A stretch of 64,000 nucleotides of DNA from Alkalihalobacillus deserti (GTDB taxonomy: Bacteria; Bacillota; Bacilli; Bacillales; Bacillaceae_D): contig NZ_JAJAFR010000002.1 in the NCBI RefSeq assembly GCF_020734105.1, positions 473,196 through 537,195 of the forward strand, written 5' to 3'. The position numbers and the translations under genes are program-made. Each line of letters begins with the position of its first letter. The first letter of the stretch is position 1. A model generated the notes under the pieces. That model was not told where the DNA came from, did no database searches, and saw only the letters and a list, made by a program, of their open reading frames with translations. This document shows, one piece after another, positions 8,949 to 18,518 of the stretch.

Positions 8949-9305
8949 TTAAGTTGGTGATTTTTGTGTTCTACCACTATTAATAAGCCAGCTATGTTGA
9001 ATAACTTCTGTGAATGTAAGTAATAGAGCAGTTAAAAGGGCTCCTGCAATAGAAACCGAAGCAGTAGCAAAAAATAGTGAAACAATATAGACGATAAATG
9101 ATGCAGCGACAAAGTCAACTATGGTACTTAACCAAAACGTTCCCTTTTTTAGAATTAACACTTCCATCATATGAGCGGAAAAAGCAAGAATCAATCCAAC
9201 AATTATTGGCTGAATAACATTAGCGTAATAAACATTCGGGAATATTAGCGAAGCTATCATTACTGTTATAGGACAAACGAAAATCTTTACAATCAACCCA
9301 AGCAT
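8949..9305 (-). CDS. DUF2512 membrane protein (YndM-like)
   Basis: 118-residue integral membrane protein with four predicted helices, the DUF2512 layout known in Bacillus YndM. No function is established. The ATG at 9305 (MLGLIVKIF) is chosen because GGAGGTG lies six bases before it; a longer frame would start inside that site. A monocistronic unit with its own terminator. Confidence 0.75.
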   Translation of the reverse strand: MLGLIVKIFVCPITVMIASLIFPNVYYANVIQPIIVGLILAFSAHMMEVLILKKGTFWLSTIVDFVAASFIVYIVSLFFATASVSIAGALLTALLLTFTEVIQHSWLINSGRTQKSPT

Positions 9306-9409
9306 TTTTTGCACCTCCAATTTTTATTTAATAGTAGTTTGCTCAAATTAACTAAAATTATAAAATGAATTCAAGAATGCTGGTTCCATGGAAAGAAACG
9401 CTTCTACAT

Positions 9410-9800
9410 AAGCATTTGACTACAAGGAAAAGCTGAAACAAATACGTAAACAGACATTTCTTCTCCAGTAGCTTGATCTTTCACTTTTTTGGTTTGACCC
9501 GTCCAATCCACTTCTAATAGTACTCCAGGTTTTCTTTTAAATCTCATAGTAGATATTTTACTTCTTCCTTATAAAACCTGCAGAACTGACGATAGCTATA
9601 GGAATTGATTCGTTCTACAACTTAAACAATACTCAGCTCATAAGCGATAGCGTCACATTACTTGTAGCCGACTCTTTGTGGATGTGTTCGCTGTCTGGTT
9701 TTCTCCTAAAGGTTGAGGGTGCATTCTTTTCTGGAAATAAGATTTCTTGAAGATCACCATCAGTCATTCTCGAATGGCCAAGAGATCCGTTTAATTTACA
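9410..9800 (-). pseudogene. IS21-family IstA transposase remnant
   Basis: Read on the minus strand, several frames together spell IstA-like blocks: MTDGDLQEILFPEKN, YSQFCRFYK, and RKPGVLLEVDWTGQT followed by TGEEMSVYVFVSAFPCS. The VDWTG segment is the start of the DDE catalytic core. Many frameshifts and stops separate them, and both ends are missing. Confidence 0.75.
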
Positions 9801-9879
9801 AACGCGTGTTCTAACTCCACCGTCTTTAGACGGTATACGCTTTAGTCTTCCCTTCGATGTCCATACTTAAGGTGTGAGA

Positions 9880-10302
9880 AGAAGAATAGTCATACAGTCT
9901 TTGACATCAAGTTTCATGTAATTATGGGTAACAAAATATAGATATAAGGTGTTACGTGTCCGATTGCCGTAAGAATACGAGAATTAATCAGGCAAGGGTG
10001 TGAAGCAAGAGGAATCACAATCTTGCAAGGAAGTGTTGGAAAAGATCACGTCCACTTACTTATTGTTATCATGTCCACCGAGCCTTGCTCCAACTAAAAT
10101 CATGCAGTACCTAAAAGGAAGATCATCAAGGCTTCTCGACGATCAATTTCCTGAATTGAAAAAGAAATATTGGGACCAGCACTTATGGGCAAGGGGCTAT
10201 TTTTGTGCCACAGTAGGAACAGTAGATGAAGAAACAATAAGAAATTATATTCCGAACCAATTCAATGAAGAAAAGAACAACATATTTACGATTGAAGAAT
10301 GA
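9880..10302 (+). pseudogene. tnpA: IS200/IS605 TnpA (Y1 transposase) pseudogene
   Basis: Pieces in different frames give HTVFDIKFHVIM, KYRYKVLR, IRELIRQGCEARGITILQG, VGKDHVHLL (the HUH motif) and then, after a one-base shift near 10060, CPPSLAPTKIMQYLKGR to YIPNQF with the catalytic-tyrosine helix. At least two indels break the gene, so it is not active. The left end is undefined; the right-end hairpin lies at 10394-10419. Confidence 0.8.
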
Positions 10303-10393
10303 GTTTAGTCAAATTTGAGTGTGCTTAAGCATATAGGCTTTAAGATGACTTCAGTCTTAAGAACGACTTTAGTCGTAGACATTTTATGTTCAA

Positions 10394-10419
10394 ACCACCT
10401 GCTATGTTTAGCAGGTGGT
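10394..10419 (+). repeat. hairpin, probable right end of the IS200/IS605 element
   Basis: ACCACCTGCTA / TAGCAGGTGGT, an 11-bp stem with a 4-base loop, about 90 bases after tnpA. Subterminal hairpins of this kind are recognised by TnpA in the family. Confidence 0.55.
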
Positions 10420-10688
10420 CGTTTAAGAAGGATAATCCTCGCCTCTTTACTAAGACACCTAGGTCGTCAGAAAAGTGGAAACTTATTTATAAACGAAGAA
10501 CCTCAGTTGAACGATCTAATAAAAGAGAAAAGGTAGGTTACCACTTAGAAGCTGGGCGTCACCGATCAACAAAAAAGGGGTACATCCGCCTTTATGCGAT
10601 TATGATGTGCCAACACATTGACGCTTGGTATAGTAGTAAAATAGAGACATTAAACATTCAAGAAATGATCTTTCCCAAAACCGCCTAG
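10410..10688 (+). pseudogene. C-terminal fragment of an IS1182/IS4-like DDE transposase
   Basis: The frame from about 10410 reads PRLFTKTPRSSEKWKLIYKRRTS, then VERSNKREKV and GRHRSTKKGYIRLYAIMMC, ending FPKTA. This is the conserved tail of Bacillus DDE transposases, including the YKRRTSVER glutamate region. The N-terminal two thirds are absent; the fragment begins directly at the hairpin end of the IS200-type element, which suggests that element inserted into it. Confidence 0.7.
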
Positions 10689-10989
10689 TCCATATTAAAA
10701 AAATAAGTAACGTAGGCATACGCATTTTTGAAAACGCAATGAAAAAACTGTTTTACTTCAGACTTTCCAATGAAATTCCCAATGGTTTTTTTACAAAACT
10801 TCGAAAAATTCCTTATTTATTCCGGGTGTCTATTATTCTTCAATAAAGGTAAATAAATACAGGCTATACATTTATTCTTTTCATTGTGGCAATATAACCA
10901 ATAGTTGATAAGATTTCAAGGAGCTATTTTGCTGCGAAGGTAGAGAACAGTCAAAAAGATTGGACAATTAACGTAATAAAAACAATCGC
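10689..10989. other. gene-free stretch
   Basis: AT-rich, with stops in all frames. It holds whatever promoter the gerA operon had. I see no additional gene or clear element boundary. Confidence 0.4.
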
Positions 10990-11606
10990 ATCAACCTCAA
11001 GGCAACCATCAGCAGTCATCCAAAACGCCAGATGATAATCACTCAAGTGATTTAAATGAAAATATTACCAATATCCGTTCATCTATGAAAACTGTTCTGA
11101 TGTTGTCTTACGTTCATAATAGAAGGAAAAGAAAAGCAGTCTTACAATTTAGATGGGTTATCTAATGTTAAAGAACTTAAAGAAAATGTCCTTACCCCGC
11201 TGATAGAAGTTGCAATTTTATTTCCTGCCATAATCGAAGCGTTAGTGATGGAGATTGTGTTCGAAGCTTTACGTGTAGTAGGACATCGTTTGCCGAAACA
11301 GATACGAGCCGCAGTTAGTATTGTTGGGGTTTTAGTTATCGGACAAGCTGCAGTCGAAGCAGGGATGGTGTCAGCTCCAATGGTTGTGGCTGTAACTGTA
11401 ACGGGAATCGCTTCCTTTTCTATTACTCGCTATAAGGCGGGAATGGCCTAAGAATGCTACGTTTTCCGATGCTGATTTTAGCGGGAGTGTTAGGTTTATT
11501 AGGTATTATGCTAGGAGTTATTGCGATTGTAACGCATTTATGTATAGTGTGTTCGTTTGGAGTACCTTATTTGTATCCAATGGCTCCGACTAAAGGTGGT
11601 GAATAA
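10990..11606 (+). pseudogene. spore germination receptor subunit A (GerA/GerKA family), internally deleted
   Basis: Remains of a GerXA inner-membrane germinant-receptor subunit, normally about 480-540 residues. The hydrophilic start (TPDDNHSSDLNENITNIRSS) is visible. A frameshift leads to EGKEKQSYNLDGLSNVKELKE; then the frame jumps at VLTPLIEVAILFP, where roughly half the protein has been lost. Next come the conserved membrane blocks EALRVVGHRLPKQI and EAGMVSAPMVV. A one-base loss near 11450 shifts the last block, MLRFPMLILAGVLG to PMAPTKGGE. It cannot give a normal receptor. The stop touches the gerB start. Confidence 0.85.
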
Positions 11607-12713
11607 ATGATTGAAAAAGGAAAAATTTCCTCTGCTCAGATGGCGATCATGATGAATCCGACGATCATAGCTACTGGACTGCTACTCGTTCCTTCGATTA
11701 CAGCAGCAAAAGCAGGACGTGATATGTGGATATCCCCTATATGGGGTTCTCTCATTGGATTTTTGGTCGTGTTCATCGCTTTTCAATTGAATAAGCACTT
11801 TCCAAAGGAAACAATTATTGAATATTGTGTTCATATTGTTGGTCATATCCCAGGAAAGGTTATAGGGTTTCTACTTCTGTTTTTTTATCTGCATTCGAAT
11901 GGGATTATTATAAGACAATATTCAGAATTTGTCATAGGGAACTTCTTACTACAGACTCCGGGAATTGTGATTATTAGTAGCATGACGCTCGTTTGTGCTT
12001 TTGCTGTTCGCGGTGGTTTGGAGGTTATCGCCAGAACGGCTCAACTCTTTATCCCGATTGTTATTTTACTCTATTTATTAATTGTTCTTTTCCTGACTCC
12101 GGAAGTAGATCCAACCAATATGCTGCCCGTATTCGAAGAGGGTGTCATGCCTTCAATTTTGGGAGCAGCTAGCCCAGTAGCTTGGTTTAGCGAATTTATT
12201 CTCATCGCTTTTATGCTTCCTTATTTAATGGACCGGGAAAAAGGATTAAAATGGGGGAACCTCTCCGTCCTTAGTGTGTTGCTACTTCTCGTTCTTACCA
12301 ATTTAACGGCTCTTTTTTTATTTGGTGAAATCACAGCCGATCTCGTTTATCCATTCATGAATGCAGGGAAATATGTTGAAGTTGCTGAATTTTTTGCACA
12401 CTTGGAATCAGTTATTATGGCCATATGGGTATTAGGAGCATTTATCAAAATATCTGTTTTTTATTATGTCCTAGCTCTTGGAACGGCTCAATGGTTACAG
12501 CTTTCAGAGTATAAATCGCTTGTTCTACCACTTGGTTTTCTTATAGTTTTGTTTGCCGAATGGTCAGTCACTAATCTAATTGAATTTAAGCATTTTCTCG
12601 GAACTTCAAGTGTCTTTTACTTACTTTTTATGAACGCAATACTGCCTATTCTCTTATTAGTGATTGTTCTTCTACGGAAAAAATGGCAGCAAAAGGGAGG
12701 CGTGCAAGGATGA
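11607..12713 (+). CDS. GerB-family endospore germination permease
   Basis: 368-residue integral membrane protein of the GerAB/GerKB group in the APC transporter superfamily, with about ten hydrophobic segments. It forms the ligand-binding subunit of germinant receptors in the spore inner membrane together with A and C subunits. The ATG follows the gerA stop directly with GGTGG just upstream, indicating translational coupling. The frame is intact, but both partner genes (gerA before, gerC after) are destroyed, so it is probably a non-functional survivor of the operon. Confidence 0.85.
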   Translation: MIEKGKISSAQMAIMMNPTIIATGLLLVPSITAAKAGRDMWISPIWGSLIGFLVVFIAFQLNKHFPKETIIEYCVHIVGHIPGKVIGFLLLFFYLHSNGIIIRQYSEFVIGNFLLQTPGIVIISSMTLVCAFAVRGGLEVIARTAQLFIPIVILLYLLIVLFLTPEVDPTNMLPVFEEGVMPSILGAASPVAWFSEFILIAFMLPYLMDREKGLKWGNLSVLSVLLLLVLTNLTALFLFGEITADLVYPFMNAGKYVEVAEFFAHLESVIMAIWVLGAFIKISVFYYVLALGTAQWLQLSEYKSLVLPLGFLIVLFAEWSVTNLIEFKHFLGTSSVFYLLFMNAILPILLLVIVLLRKKWQQKGGVQG

Positions 12714-12764
12714 ATACCTTTTTTAGCCATTTAATAAAAAAGGTAGTAATTATACTCCTTAAAC
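12710..12764 (+). pseudogene. gerC lipoprotein gene, truncated by an IS3-type element
   Basis: An ATG overlapping the gerB stop (ATGA) begins MNTFFSHLIKKVVIILL, the start of a lipoprotein signal peptide as expected for GerC. Within 19 codons the sequence runs into TGTACCCCATAAAATGGACA, the terminal repeat of an IS3-family (IS150-like) element. The rest of gerC is not found on the far side. Confidence 0.75.
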
Positions 12765-13375
12765 TGTACCCCATAAAATGGACAGAAAAAGGGACCTACA
12801 CAGCTAGTAAATGACCTAGGTATTGGGCCGGGGTCATTTTCTTTAATCCCCATTGGTAACGATAGTTGTTATATTCCTCAATGTACTCACTTACTTCATG
12901 TTTTATTTGTATAAGGCTTTTGCAGTCTTTGTAGTTGACGATATCTTTGAAATGACCAAAGAACGATTCCATTGGCGAGTTATCCCAACAATTTTCCTTC
13001 CTAGACATAGATTGGCGTATTCTTAATTTTTTCACCTTCTCTTGAAACATTGGATGTGTATAATGAAATCCTTGATCAGAAAGAAGAATTGCCTCTGAAT
13101 GAAAGAGACTTGTAGCTACTATAAATTTTTCTAAAATCATTTTGATTGGTAGAGCGCCTACTTTTCTTTCTTTTTGTAATGGATTTTATAAGTTCAACCT
13201 CTAATTCATCCGATTTTTCGCGATTTAAACGGATTTTTGACGCCTGTAACCAGGCGTAATATCCACTTCTACTTACTTTAGCTAATTTACATAGGTGGGA
13301 TACTTTACCCTCTAATTGATGTTTTCTGATTGTCTTCTCAATAAGGTGATACTTCTACGAATTATCAATAATTCA
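12765..13375 (-). mobile_element. decayed IS3-family (IS150 group) element with orfB pseudogene
   Basis: The left terminal sequence is TGTACCCCATAAAATGGACA. On the minus strand an OrfB-like start (VSHLCKLAKVSRSGYYAWL) near 13310 is joined, after frame changes and loss of the first catalytic part, to SDQGFHYTHP, the ENCWDNSPMESFFGHFK block with the DDE glutamate, and a C-terminal WGLKKMTPAQY ending at 12796. No orfA and no matching right repeat are visible, so the copy is inactive. The 12796-13140 segment alone is an open frame of 114 codons. Confidence 0.8.
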
Positions 13376-13407
13376 TTAGCCCATGGTAGAATTCCTGATG
13401 CTTATTA

Positions 13408-13724
13408 ATGGCTTATGTCGCAGCTAAATTTGGCCAAGTAGGTTTCACTCAAGTAATAGCATTAGAAACAGCACAATATGGAATTACTTGTCATACATTA
13501 TGCCTGGTCCAGTACGTACAGAATTAATAGAACAACAATAACCAAAACTAGCAGAACAGGATAGAACAACAGTAGAAGAAGCTCTTAATCATCACATTTT
13601 GGGTAAACGATGGATGAAACGTTTACTTGAGCCTTCAGAAATTGGCGCAACAACCGTTTTCTTAGCTTCAAACGGTGCAGCAGCAATCACTGGTGAAGGA
13701 ATCGGTGTTACAGGTGGTATATAA
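13408..13724 (+). pseudogene. 3-hydroxybutyrate dehydrogenase-like SDR, C-terminal remnant
   Basis: Short-chain dehydrogenase tail: YVAAKFGQVGFTQVIALE contains the catalytic Y-x3-K. A frameshift then leads to MPGPVRTELIEQQ, where a TAA stops the frame at 13539, and it continues with LGKRWMKRLLEPSEIG, ITGEGIGVTGG and a normal stop. The block order matches BdhA-type D-3-hydroxybutyrate dehydrogenases. The N-terminal cofactor-binding half is missing. It lies next to acetoacetate CoA-transferase genes, so it was probably part of a ketone-body pathway. Confidence 0.7.
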
Positions 13725-13849
13725 ACAGTAGTTATTATTAATAAATAGATGAACAATCTAGAACAAATTAGCTCGTTCCTGAGTGATAAGGTGATATCTC
13801 AACAGTCTACATGACAGGTGAGGCATCACTTTTTTTATGATACAGGAGT

Positions 13850-14740
13850 TTAGGAATGCTCTTGAAAGGAGCAAGTAATAAAGTCAATCCATGTGAGCAT
13901 GGCCGAAGACACATAGCTATTTTTTCGGCGTATAATTGCTAGATTCCATTCAATTTCAGGGTCTGTTACGTGAACAACAGCACACCTTGTGAGATCAGCA
14001 TGCTCACAAATGGTTTCAGGAAGGATGCAAATTCCATTACCGGATGCAACCATCTCCATCATGAAATCCCATTGGCTGCTTTCCAGAATGATGATTGGTT
14101 CAAATCCAGCCTTGATACAGGCGTCTCTAACCCGATCATAAAGGGAAAAGCCTTGACTGAACATGAGAAATTCTTCACCCTGCAATTGTTTTAAAGAAAC
14201 GGTCGCATTATTGGCAAGAGGATGGTTAATTGGTAAGACGAGCTTTAATTTCCGTTCAATGATCGGGATGACATCGAATTGTTCTGTATCGAGAGGAAGG
14301 ATGGTAATCCCGAGATCAATCTGGCCATCAAGCAGTGTTTGCTCGACAATCCGCGATCCTTCTTCAACAATGGTCAGCTTTATACGTGGATACTGCTTTT
14401 TAAAGGCAGTAATGATACTAGGAAAAAAACTAGACCCAATCACAGGAGGTAACCCGAAGCGGATATTGCCTGAATGCGAATGCTGTTGTTCTGATGCTAC
14501 TTGGAGAAGGTCTTCCATCTGGCGCAAAAGTCTTTTAGCGTAAGGTATGATCGCCTTGCCTTCATCGGTAATGTGCAAGTGACGTGTTGAACGGTTAAAT
14601 AATGGAATCCCGAGCTCGTCCTCCATCGCTTGAATAATCTTGCTCAGTGCAGGTTGGGATAGATGAAGATTTGAGCTCGCACGTGAAAAGCTTAGTTCTT
14701 TACAAACTTCTAAAAAACAACGAATGTGCTTAATATCGAT
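13850..14740 (-). CDS. LysR-family regulator of the adjacent acetoacetate operon, unusual start codon
   Basis: LysR-type regulator of 296 residues. The winged helix-turn-helix is in the first 60 residues (FSRASSNLHLSQPALSKII), and the substrate-binding domain starts about residue 90. The first ATG in frame (14626) lies behind the helix-turn-helix. Conserved reading begins DIKHIRCFLEVCKELSF, preceded by ATC (14740-14738) and ATT (14743-14741), then a TGA. GGGGTG lies six bases before the ATC. So either AUC or AUU initiates, or an ATG has mutated. It is divergent from scoA, with a LysR-type palindrome between them. Confidence 0.75.
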   Translation of the reverse strand: MDIKHIRCFLEVCKELSFSRASSNLHLSQPALSKIIQAMEDELGIPLFNRSTRHLHITDEGKAIIPYAKRLLRQMEDLLQVASEQQHSHSGNIRFGLPPVIGSSFFPSIITAFKKQYPRIKLTIVEEGSRIVEQTLLDGQIDLGITILPLDTEQFDVIPIIERKLKLVLPINHPLANNATVSLKQLQGEEFLMFSQGFSLYDRVRDACIKAGFEPIIILESSQWDFMMEMVASGNGICILPETICEHADLTRCAVVHVTDPEIEWNLAIIRRKNSYVSSAMLTWIDFITCSFQEHS

Positions 14741-14769
14741 AATTCACACCCCATTTTACTAATTGATAT

Positions 14770-14788
14770 TTATTCCTTCTTGGAATAA
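14770..14788. promoter_or_regulatory. LysR-type operator between lysR and scoA
   Basis: Perfect interrupted palindrome TTATTCC-TTCTT-GGAATAA, fitting the T-N11-A pattern of LysR boxes. It lies 30 bases upstream of the regulator's presumed start and about 110 bases upstream of scoA, as expected for divergent autoregulation and activation. Confidence 0.65.
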
Positions 14789-14845
14789 AGTTATAACATT
14801 TATTCATTTTACTAATGATGGTGTATTTAGTAAAGTGGATTTAAA

Positions 14846-14858
14846 GAAAACGTTTTCA
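14846..14858. promoter_or_regulatory. cre-like site (CcpA)
   Basis: GAAAACGTTTTCA matches the catabolite-responsive consensus TGAAARCGYTTTCW except at the first base. A second half-site, ACGTTTTCA, follows 11 bases later. Its place 41 bases before scoA suggests carbon catabolite repression of the operon. Confidence 0.6.
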
Positions 14859-14899
14859 TGTATACGTTTTCAGATGAAGCCGATGAAGGAGTGTGAAGT

Positions 14900-15607
14900 A
14901 TGAGTACGAAACGTGCAAATTCGCTGGAAGAAATAATTAATATCGTCAAGGATGGAGATACGCTAATTGTAGGAGGATTTGGTCTTTGTGGAATACCAGA
15001 GAAAGCGATTTTAGCTCTAGCAGCGAGAGGCGTTAAAGATTTAACGATTGTCAGTAACAACTGTGGTGTCGATGATTGGGGCTTAGGGTTGTTGCTGGAA
15101 AACCGTCAAATTAAGAAAATTCTTGCCTCTTATGTTGGTGAAAATAAATTGTTTGAGAAACAGTATTTGAATGGTGAGCTTGAAGTAGAACTTGTACCTC
15201 AGGGAACATTAGCAGAGCGAATTCGTGCCGGAGGGGCGGGTATTCCAGGATTCTATACCCCCACTGGCGTAGGTACGAAAATTGCTGAAGGAAAAGAGAC
15301 AAAAGAGTTTGATGGAAAGATGTATGTCTTAGAAAAAGCAATTAAAGGAGACGTGTCCTTTGTTAAGGCTTGGAAAGGTGACCTATACGGAAACTTAATC
15401 TATCGAAAAACAGCACGGAATTTTAATCCATTAGCCGCAGCTGCTGGGAAAGTCACGATTGCTGAAGTAGAAGAACTTGTAAGTGTTAGCGATTTAGATC
15501 CTGATTTTATTCACACGCCAAGCATTTATGTTCAGCATATTGTTGAAGAGGCCTCATATGAAAAACGAATCGAAAAAAGAACGCTGCGTGAGAAGCAGCC
15601 AAACTAG
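14900..15607 (+). CDS. scoA: 3-oxoacid CoA-transferase subunit A
   Basis: Alpha subunit of acetoacetate:succinyl-CoA (or acetoacetate:acyl-CoA) transferase, 235 residues, normal length. The CoA-transferase family I signature [11 protein letters not shown] is at about 24-34, and the loop [15 protein letters not shown] is present. It works with the B subunit immediately downstream (11 bases apart) to activate acetoacetate to acetoacetyl-CoA in the cytoplasm. GAAGGAG lies before the ATG. A cre-like site and a LysR box in the upstream region indicate induction by a LysR ligand and glucose repression. Confidence 0.88.
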   Translation: MSTKRANSLEEIINIVKDGDTLIVGGFGLCGIPEKAILALAARGVKDLTIVSNNCGVDDWGLGLLLENRQIKKILASYVGENKLFEKQYLNGELEVELVPQGTLAERIRAGGAGIPGFYTPTGVGTKIAEGKETKEFDGKMYVLEKAIKGDVSFVKAWKGDLYGNLIYRKTARNFNPLAAAAGKVTIAEVEELVSVSDLDPDFIHTPSIYVQHIVEEASYEKRIEKRTLREKQPN

Positions 15608-15618
15608 GAGGAATTACA

Positions 15619-16281
15619 ATGTTAACTTCTCGTCAACGAATTATTAAACGAGCTGCCAAGGAAATTGAGGATGGCATGAACGTAAACTTAGGGATTGGCA
15701 TGCCGACTTTGTTAGCGAATGAAATACCAGATACGATAAATGTTTTCCTTCATTCAGAAAATGGCTTGCTTGGTATTGGACCTTATCCGTATGAAGGAGA
15801 GGAAGATCCAGATTTAATTAATGCCGGAAAAGAGACGGTTACCGCTCGTCCAGGTGCATCATTCTTTGACAATGCGGAGTCGTTTGCGATGATCCGCGGT
15901 GGACATATTGACCTCGCCATTCTCGGCGGAATGGAAGTGTCCGAACATGGAGATTTAGCAAATTGGATGATTCCTGGAAAAATGGTCAAAGGCATGGGGG
16001 GCGCGATGGACTTGGTGCAAGGAGCCAGAAAAGTCGTTATTATTATGGATCACGTCAATAAGCACGGTGAAACAAAAGTGCGAAAAGAATGTACATTACC
16101 TCTTACCGGAATGCAAGTAGTCAATCGCCTCATTACCGACCGCGCGGTATTTGATTTTACAAAAAAGGGGATGGTCCTCATAGAAATCATCGGAGAGGAA
16201 ACGATCGACGATATCCGTGCCTGCACAGAAGCCTCTTTTACAGTAGCCGATCACTTGCTTAATGAAGGAGTGACAAGATAA
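15619..16281 (+). CDS. scoB: 3-oxoacid CoA-transferase subunit B
   Basis: Beta subunit, 220 residues, carrying the catalytic glutamate Glu47 in [10 protein letters not shown], which forms the glutamyl-CoA thioester. The ribosome site AGGAGGAATTA is clear. The stop overlaps the ATG of the thiolase gene by one base (TAATG), so the three genes are one coupled unit. Substrate assignment to acetoacetate is by family and by the thiolase neighbour. Confidence 0.88.
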   Translation: MLTSRQRIIKRAAKEIEDGMNVNLGIGMPTLLANEIPDTINVFLHSENGLLGIGPYPYEGEEDPDLINAGKETVTARPGASFFDNAESFAMIRGGHIDLAILGGMEVSEHGDLANWMIPGKMVKGMGGAMDLVQGARKVVIIMDHVNKHGETKVRKECTLPLTGMQVVNRLITDRAVFDFTKKGMVLIEIIGEETIDDIRACTEASFTVADHLLNEGVTR

Positions 16282-17468
16282 TGGCCGAAAATATCGTTCT
16301 CATTCAACCTGTACGGACCCCGATTGGGACCTTTCTTGGTTCATTAAAGGATATGTCGGCCGTTGAACTTGGTTCAATTGTGCTAAAGGAAACAATTACT
16401 CGCGCCAATCTTCCCGTTGAGGAGATTGATGAAGTCATTATGGGCAATGTCCTACAGGCAGGCCTCGGCCAAAACCCTGCTAGACTGGCTGCGATCAAGG
16501 CTGGTATTCCTAAATCGGTGCCAGCAATGACGATTAACAAGGTATGTGGTTCTGGTTTAAAAGCAATTCACCTAGCCGCACAGGCGATTTTAGCAGGAGA
16601 AGCGGAAGTGGTCTTAGCCGGTGGAATGGAGAGCATGAGTCAGGCACCGTATTTGAGTATGACAGCAAGACAAGGAATGCGGATGGGGGATCACAAGCTT
16701 GTTGATAGCCTGGTTCATGACGGATTGACTTGTGGAATTCATGACATTCATATGGGTACAACAGCTGAAAATATAGTGGAAAAATATGAATTATCTCGTG
16801 AAGAATTAGATGCTTTTGCTGTTGAAAGCCATCAAAAAGCAGGAGAAGCTCAAGCACAAGGACGTTTTCAAGAAGAGATTGTGCCTGTTGCCATACCGCA
16901 ACGAAAAGGTGAACCGCTCATAATAGCAGAAGATGAGCATATTCGTGCTAATACAACGGTCGAAGGACTTGCTAAGCTCCGTCCAGCTTTTAAGCGTAAT
17001 GCTGGAAGCGTAACGGCTGGCAATGCTTCTGGGCTAAATGATGGTGCTGCGGCAATGATCGTCATGAGTGAGACGAAAGCGAATTCTCTTGGAATCAAAC
17101 CATTTGCTCGTATTCGCAGCAATGCAAGTAGCGGCGTCGACCCAAGCATCATGGGAATTGGCCCTGTTCCAGCTACAAAACGAGCGTTAGAGAAAGCAGG
17201 TATCTTAATAGAAGATATTGATTTAATTGAAGCGAATGAAGCCTTTGCTGCTCAAGCACTTGCCGTGCAAAAAGACTTAGGTTTAGATAAGCAGAAACTA
17301 AATGTTAACGGTGGCGCCATCGCCCTTGGACATCCAATCGGAGCCAGCGGGGCGCGTGTGCTCGTAACACTGTTGCATGAAATGCAGCGGGGCAATAGCC
17401 AGTTAGGACTGGCGACACTTTGTATTGGCGGTGGGCAAGGTGTGGCAACGATTGTCGAAAAAGTATAA
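16281..17468 (+). CDS. acetyl-CoA C-acetyltransferase (thiolase)
   Basis: Thiolase II of 395 residues with all catalytic elements: nucleophile Cys89 in [12 protein letters not shown], the [10 protein letters not shown] histidine near residue 351, and Cys381 in CIGGGQG. It cleaves acetoacetyl-CoA made by the upstream CoA-transferase to two acetyl-CoA; the reverse condensation is also possible. Coupled to scoB by a one-base overlap. The operon seems to end here, before a run of gene fragments. Confidence 0.9.
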   Translation: MAENIVLIQPVRTPIGTFLGSLKDMSAVELGSIVLKETITRANLPVEEIDEVIMGNVLQAGLGQNPARLAAIKAGIPKSVPAMTINKVCGSGLKAIHLAAQAILAGEAEVVLAGGMESMSQAPYLSMTARQGMRMGDHKLVDSLVHDGLTCGIHDIHMGTTAENIVEKYELSREELDAFAVESHQKAGEAQAQGRFQEEIVPVAIPQRKGEPLIIAEDEHIRANTTVEGLAKLRPAFKRNAGSVTAGNASGLNDGAAAMIVMSETKANSLGIKPFARIRSNASSGVDPSIMGIGPVPATKRALEKAGILIEDIDLIEANEAFAAQALAVQKDLGLDKQKLNVNGGAIALGHPIGASGARVLVTLLHEMQRGNSQLGLATLCIGGGQGVATIVEKV

Positions 17469-17567
17469 GCTGAGCAGTCAGGGATAAACTGTCCTCAAAA
17501 TGAGGAAGTTAATATGTTAAGAGAAGACATAATATATGACTTGAAAATAATAAAAGGTAGGATTATT

Positions 17568-17633
17568 ATGGAAAAATTAATTATCACGGTGGCTACAACA
17601 GGAAAAAATAAAGGGATATTAAAAATGACATAG
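17568..17633 (+). pseudogene. N-terminal stub of a 3-keto-5-aminohexanoate cleavage (BKACE) family gene
   Basis: A 21-codon ORF with ribosome site AAAGGTAGG begins MEKLIITVATTG, the highly conserved first strand of BKACE enzymes, then diverges and stops. The rest of the gene is absent. It directly follows the thiolase operon and would fit beta-keto acid metabolism. Confidence 0.5.
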
Positions 17634-17953
17634 AATGTAATTGTAATTGTAATTGTAACTGGTATGTAAATAAAAGATTAGCTAAATCAACATTAATGGT
17701 CATAGCAACCACGTTTTGTCATATATTAAGTGGTAGAATATCTATCGAGAAAGATTATTATTTCAATAAATTCCCTTTTTTTTCTATCGATCACACCACT
17801 CTTCTTCTCATTCATTAAATAATAATGATTCTCACAGCCTGCCAATCATTATTCTTATTCTCTCGCTTAGTCAAAAGAAGAACAAAAGGTTTATCAGTCT
17901 ACTAAATGAATAATTCTTCCTTTTTATAGTTAGGTGTTTGTCTTTTTCGTTAA
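17634..17953. other. gene-free stretch with a small tandem repeat
   Basis: Apart from the TGTAAT repeat at 17636-17659 I see nothing but AT-rich sequence with stops in all frames. It looks like a deletion scar between the BKACE stub and the LivF fragment. Confidence 0.45.
17636..17659 (+). repeat. tandem hexamer repeat (TGTAAT)x4, last copy TGTAAC
   Basis: Four head-to-tail copies at 17636, 17642, 17648 and 17654. A simple sequence repeat between two gene fragments. Confidence 0.8.
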
Positions 17954-18391
17954 GTGCAAAAAGAAAGAGTCTATCACTATTTTCCGAAATTAAAGGCATT
18001 AAGAAGTAGAACGGCAGGACTTTTATCAGGTGGGGAACAGCAAATGCTAGCAATCGGCCGAGGCATTATGGCGAAACCAAAGCTACTATTACTTGATGAG
18101 CCTTCTTTAGGTATTGCTCCACTACTTGTAAAAGAAATTTTTCAAAATGTTAAAGAGATTAATAAAGAGGAAGGAACTTCTATCCTAGTGGTAGAGCAGA
18201 ATGCTAATGTAGCACTTTCGATTGCAGATTTTGGCTATATTATGGAAAATGGTCGCATAGTAATGGAGGGGCCTGTAGAATCACTTTTATCCAATGAGAA
18301 TGTAAGAGAATTCTATCTAGGAATGAGTAATAAGGGAGAAAAGAATTATCGAAATATTAAATCGTATAAACGCAAAAAACGCTGGATGTAA
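17954..18391 (+). pseudogene. branched-chain amino acid ABC transporter ATPase (LivF) 3' fragment
   Basis: The frame carries the ABC signature LSGGEQQMLAIGRG, Walker B LLLLDEPSLGIAP and the H-loop region of a LivF-type ATPase, and ends with the KSYKRKKRWM tail. Walker A and the first ~95 residues are missing and no ribosome site precedes the GTG at 17954, so it cannot hydrolyse ATP. Its position before the leucine-degradation genes suggests the operon once included a branched-chain substrate importer. Confidence 0.8.
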
Positions 18392-18518
18392 GTAAGTTTA
18401 TTTAAATAAACTACTAATCTTTGTATAAATACTTATCCCTAGCTTCTGAACAACCGCTCAGTTTAGTTAGGAATAACAGTGATTACTATTATAACAATTT
18501 GTTTAAGGGGCTGTTTTT

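Noticed and set aside
16534..17152. Long minus-strand frames inside the thiolase gene
   Set aside because: Mirror frames of a well-supported coding sequence without start signals.
17636..17659. Repeat array resembling a CRISPR
   Set aside because: Only four 6-base units with no spacers; a simple sequence repeat.
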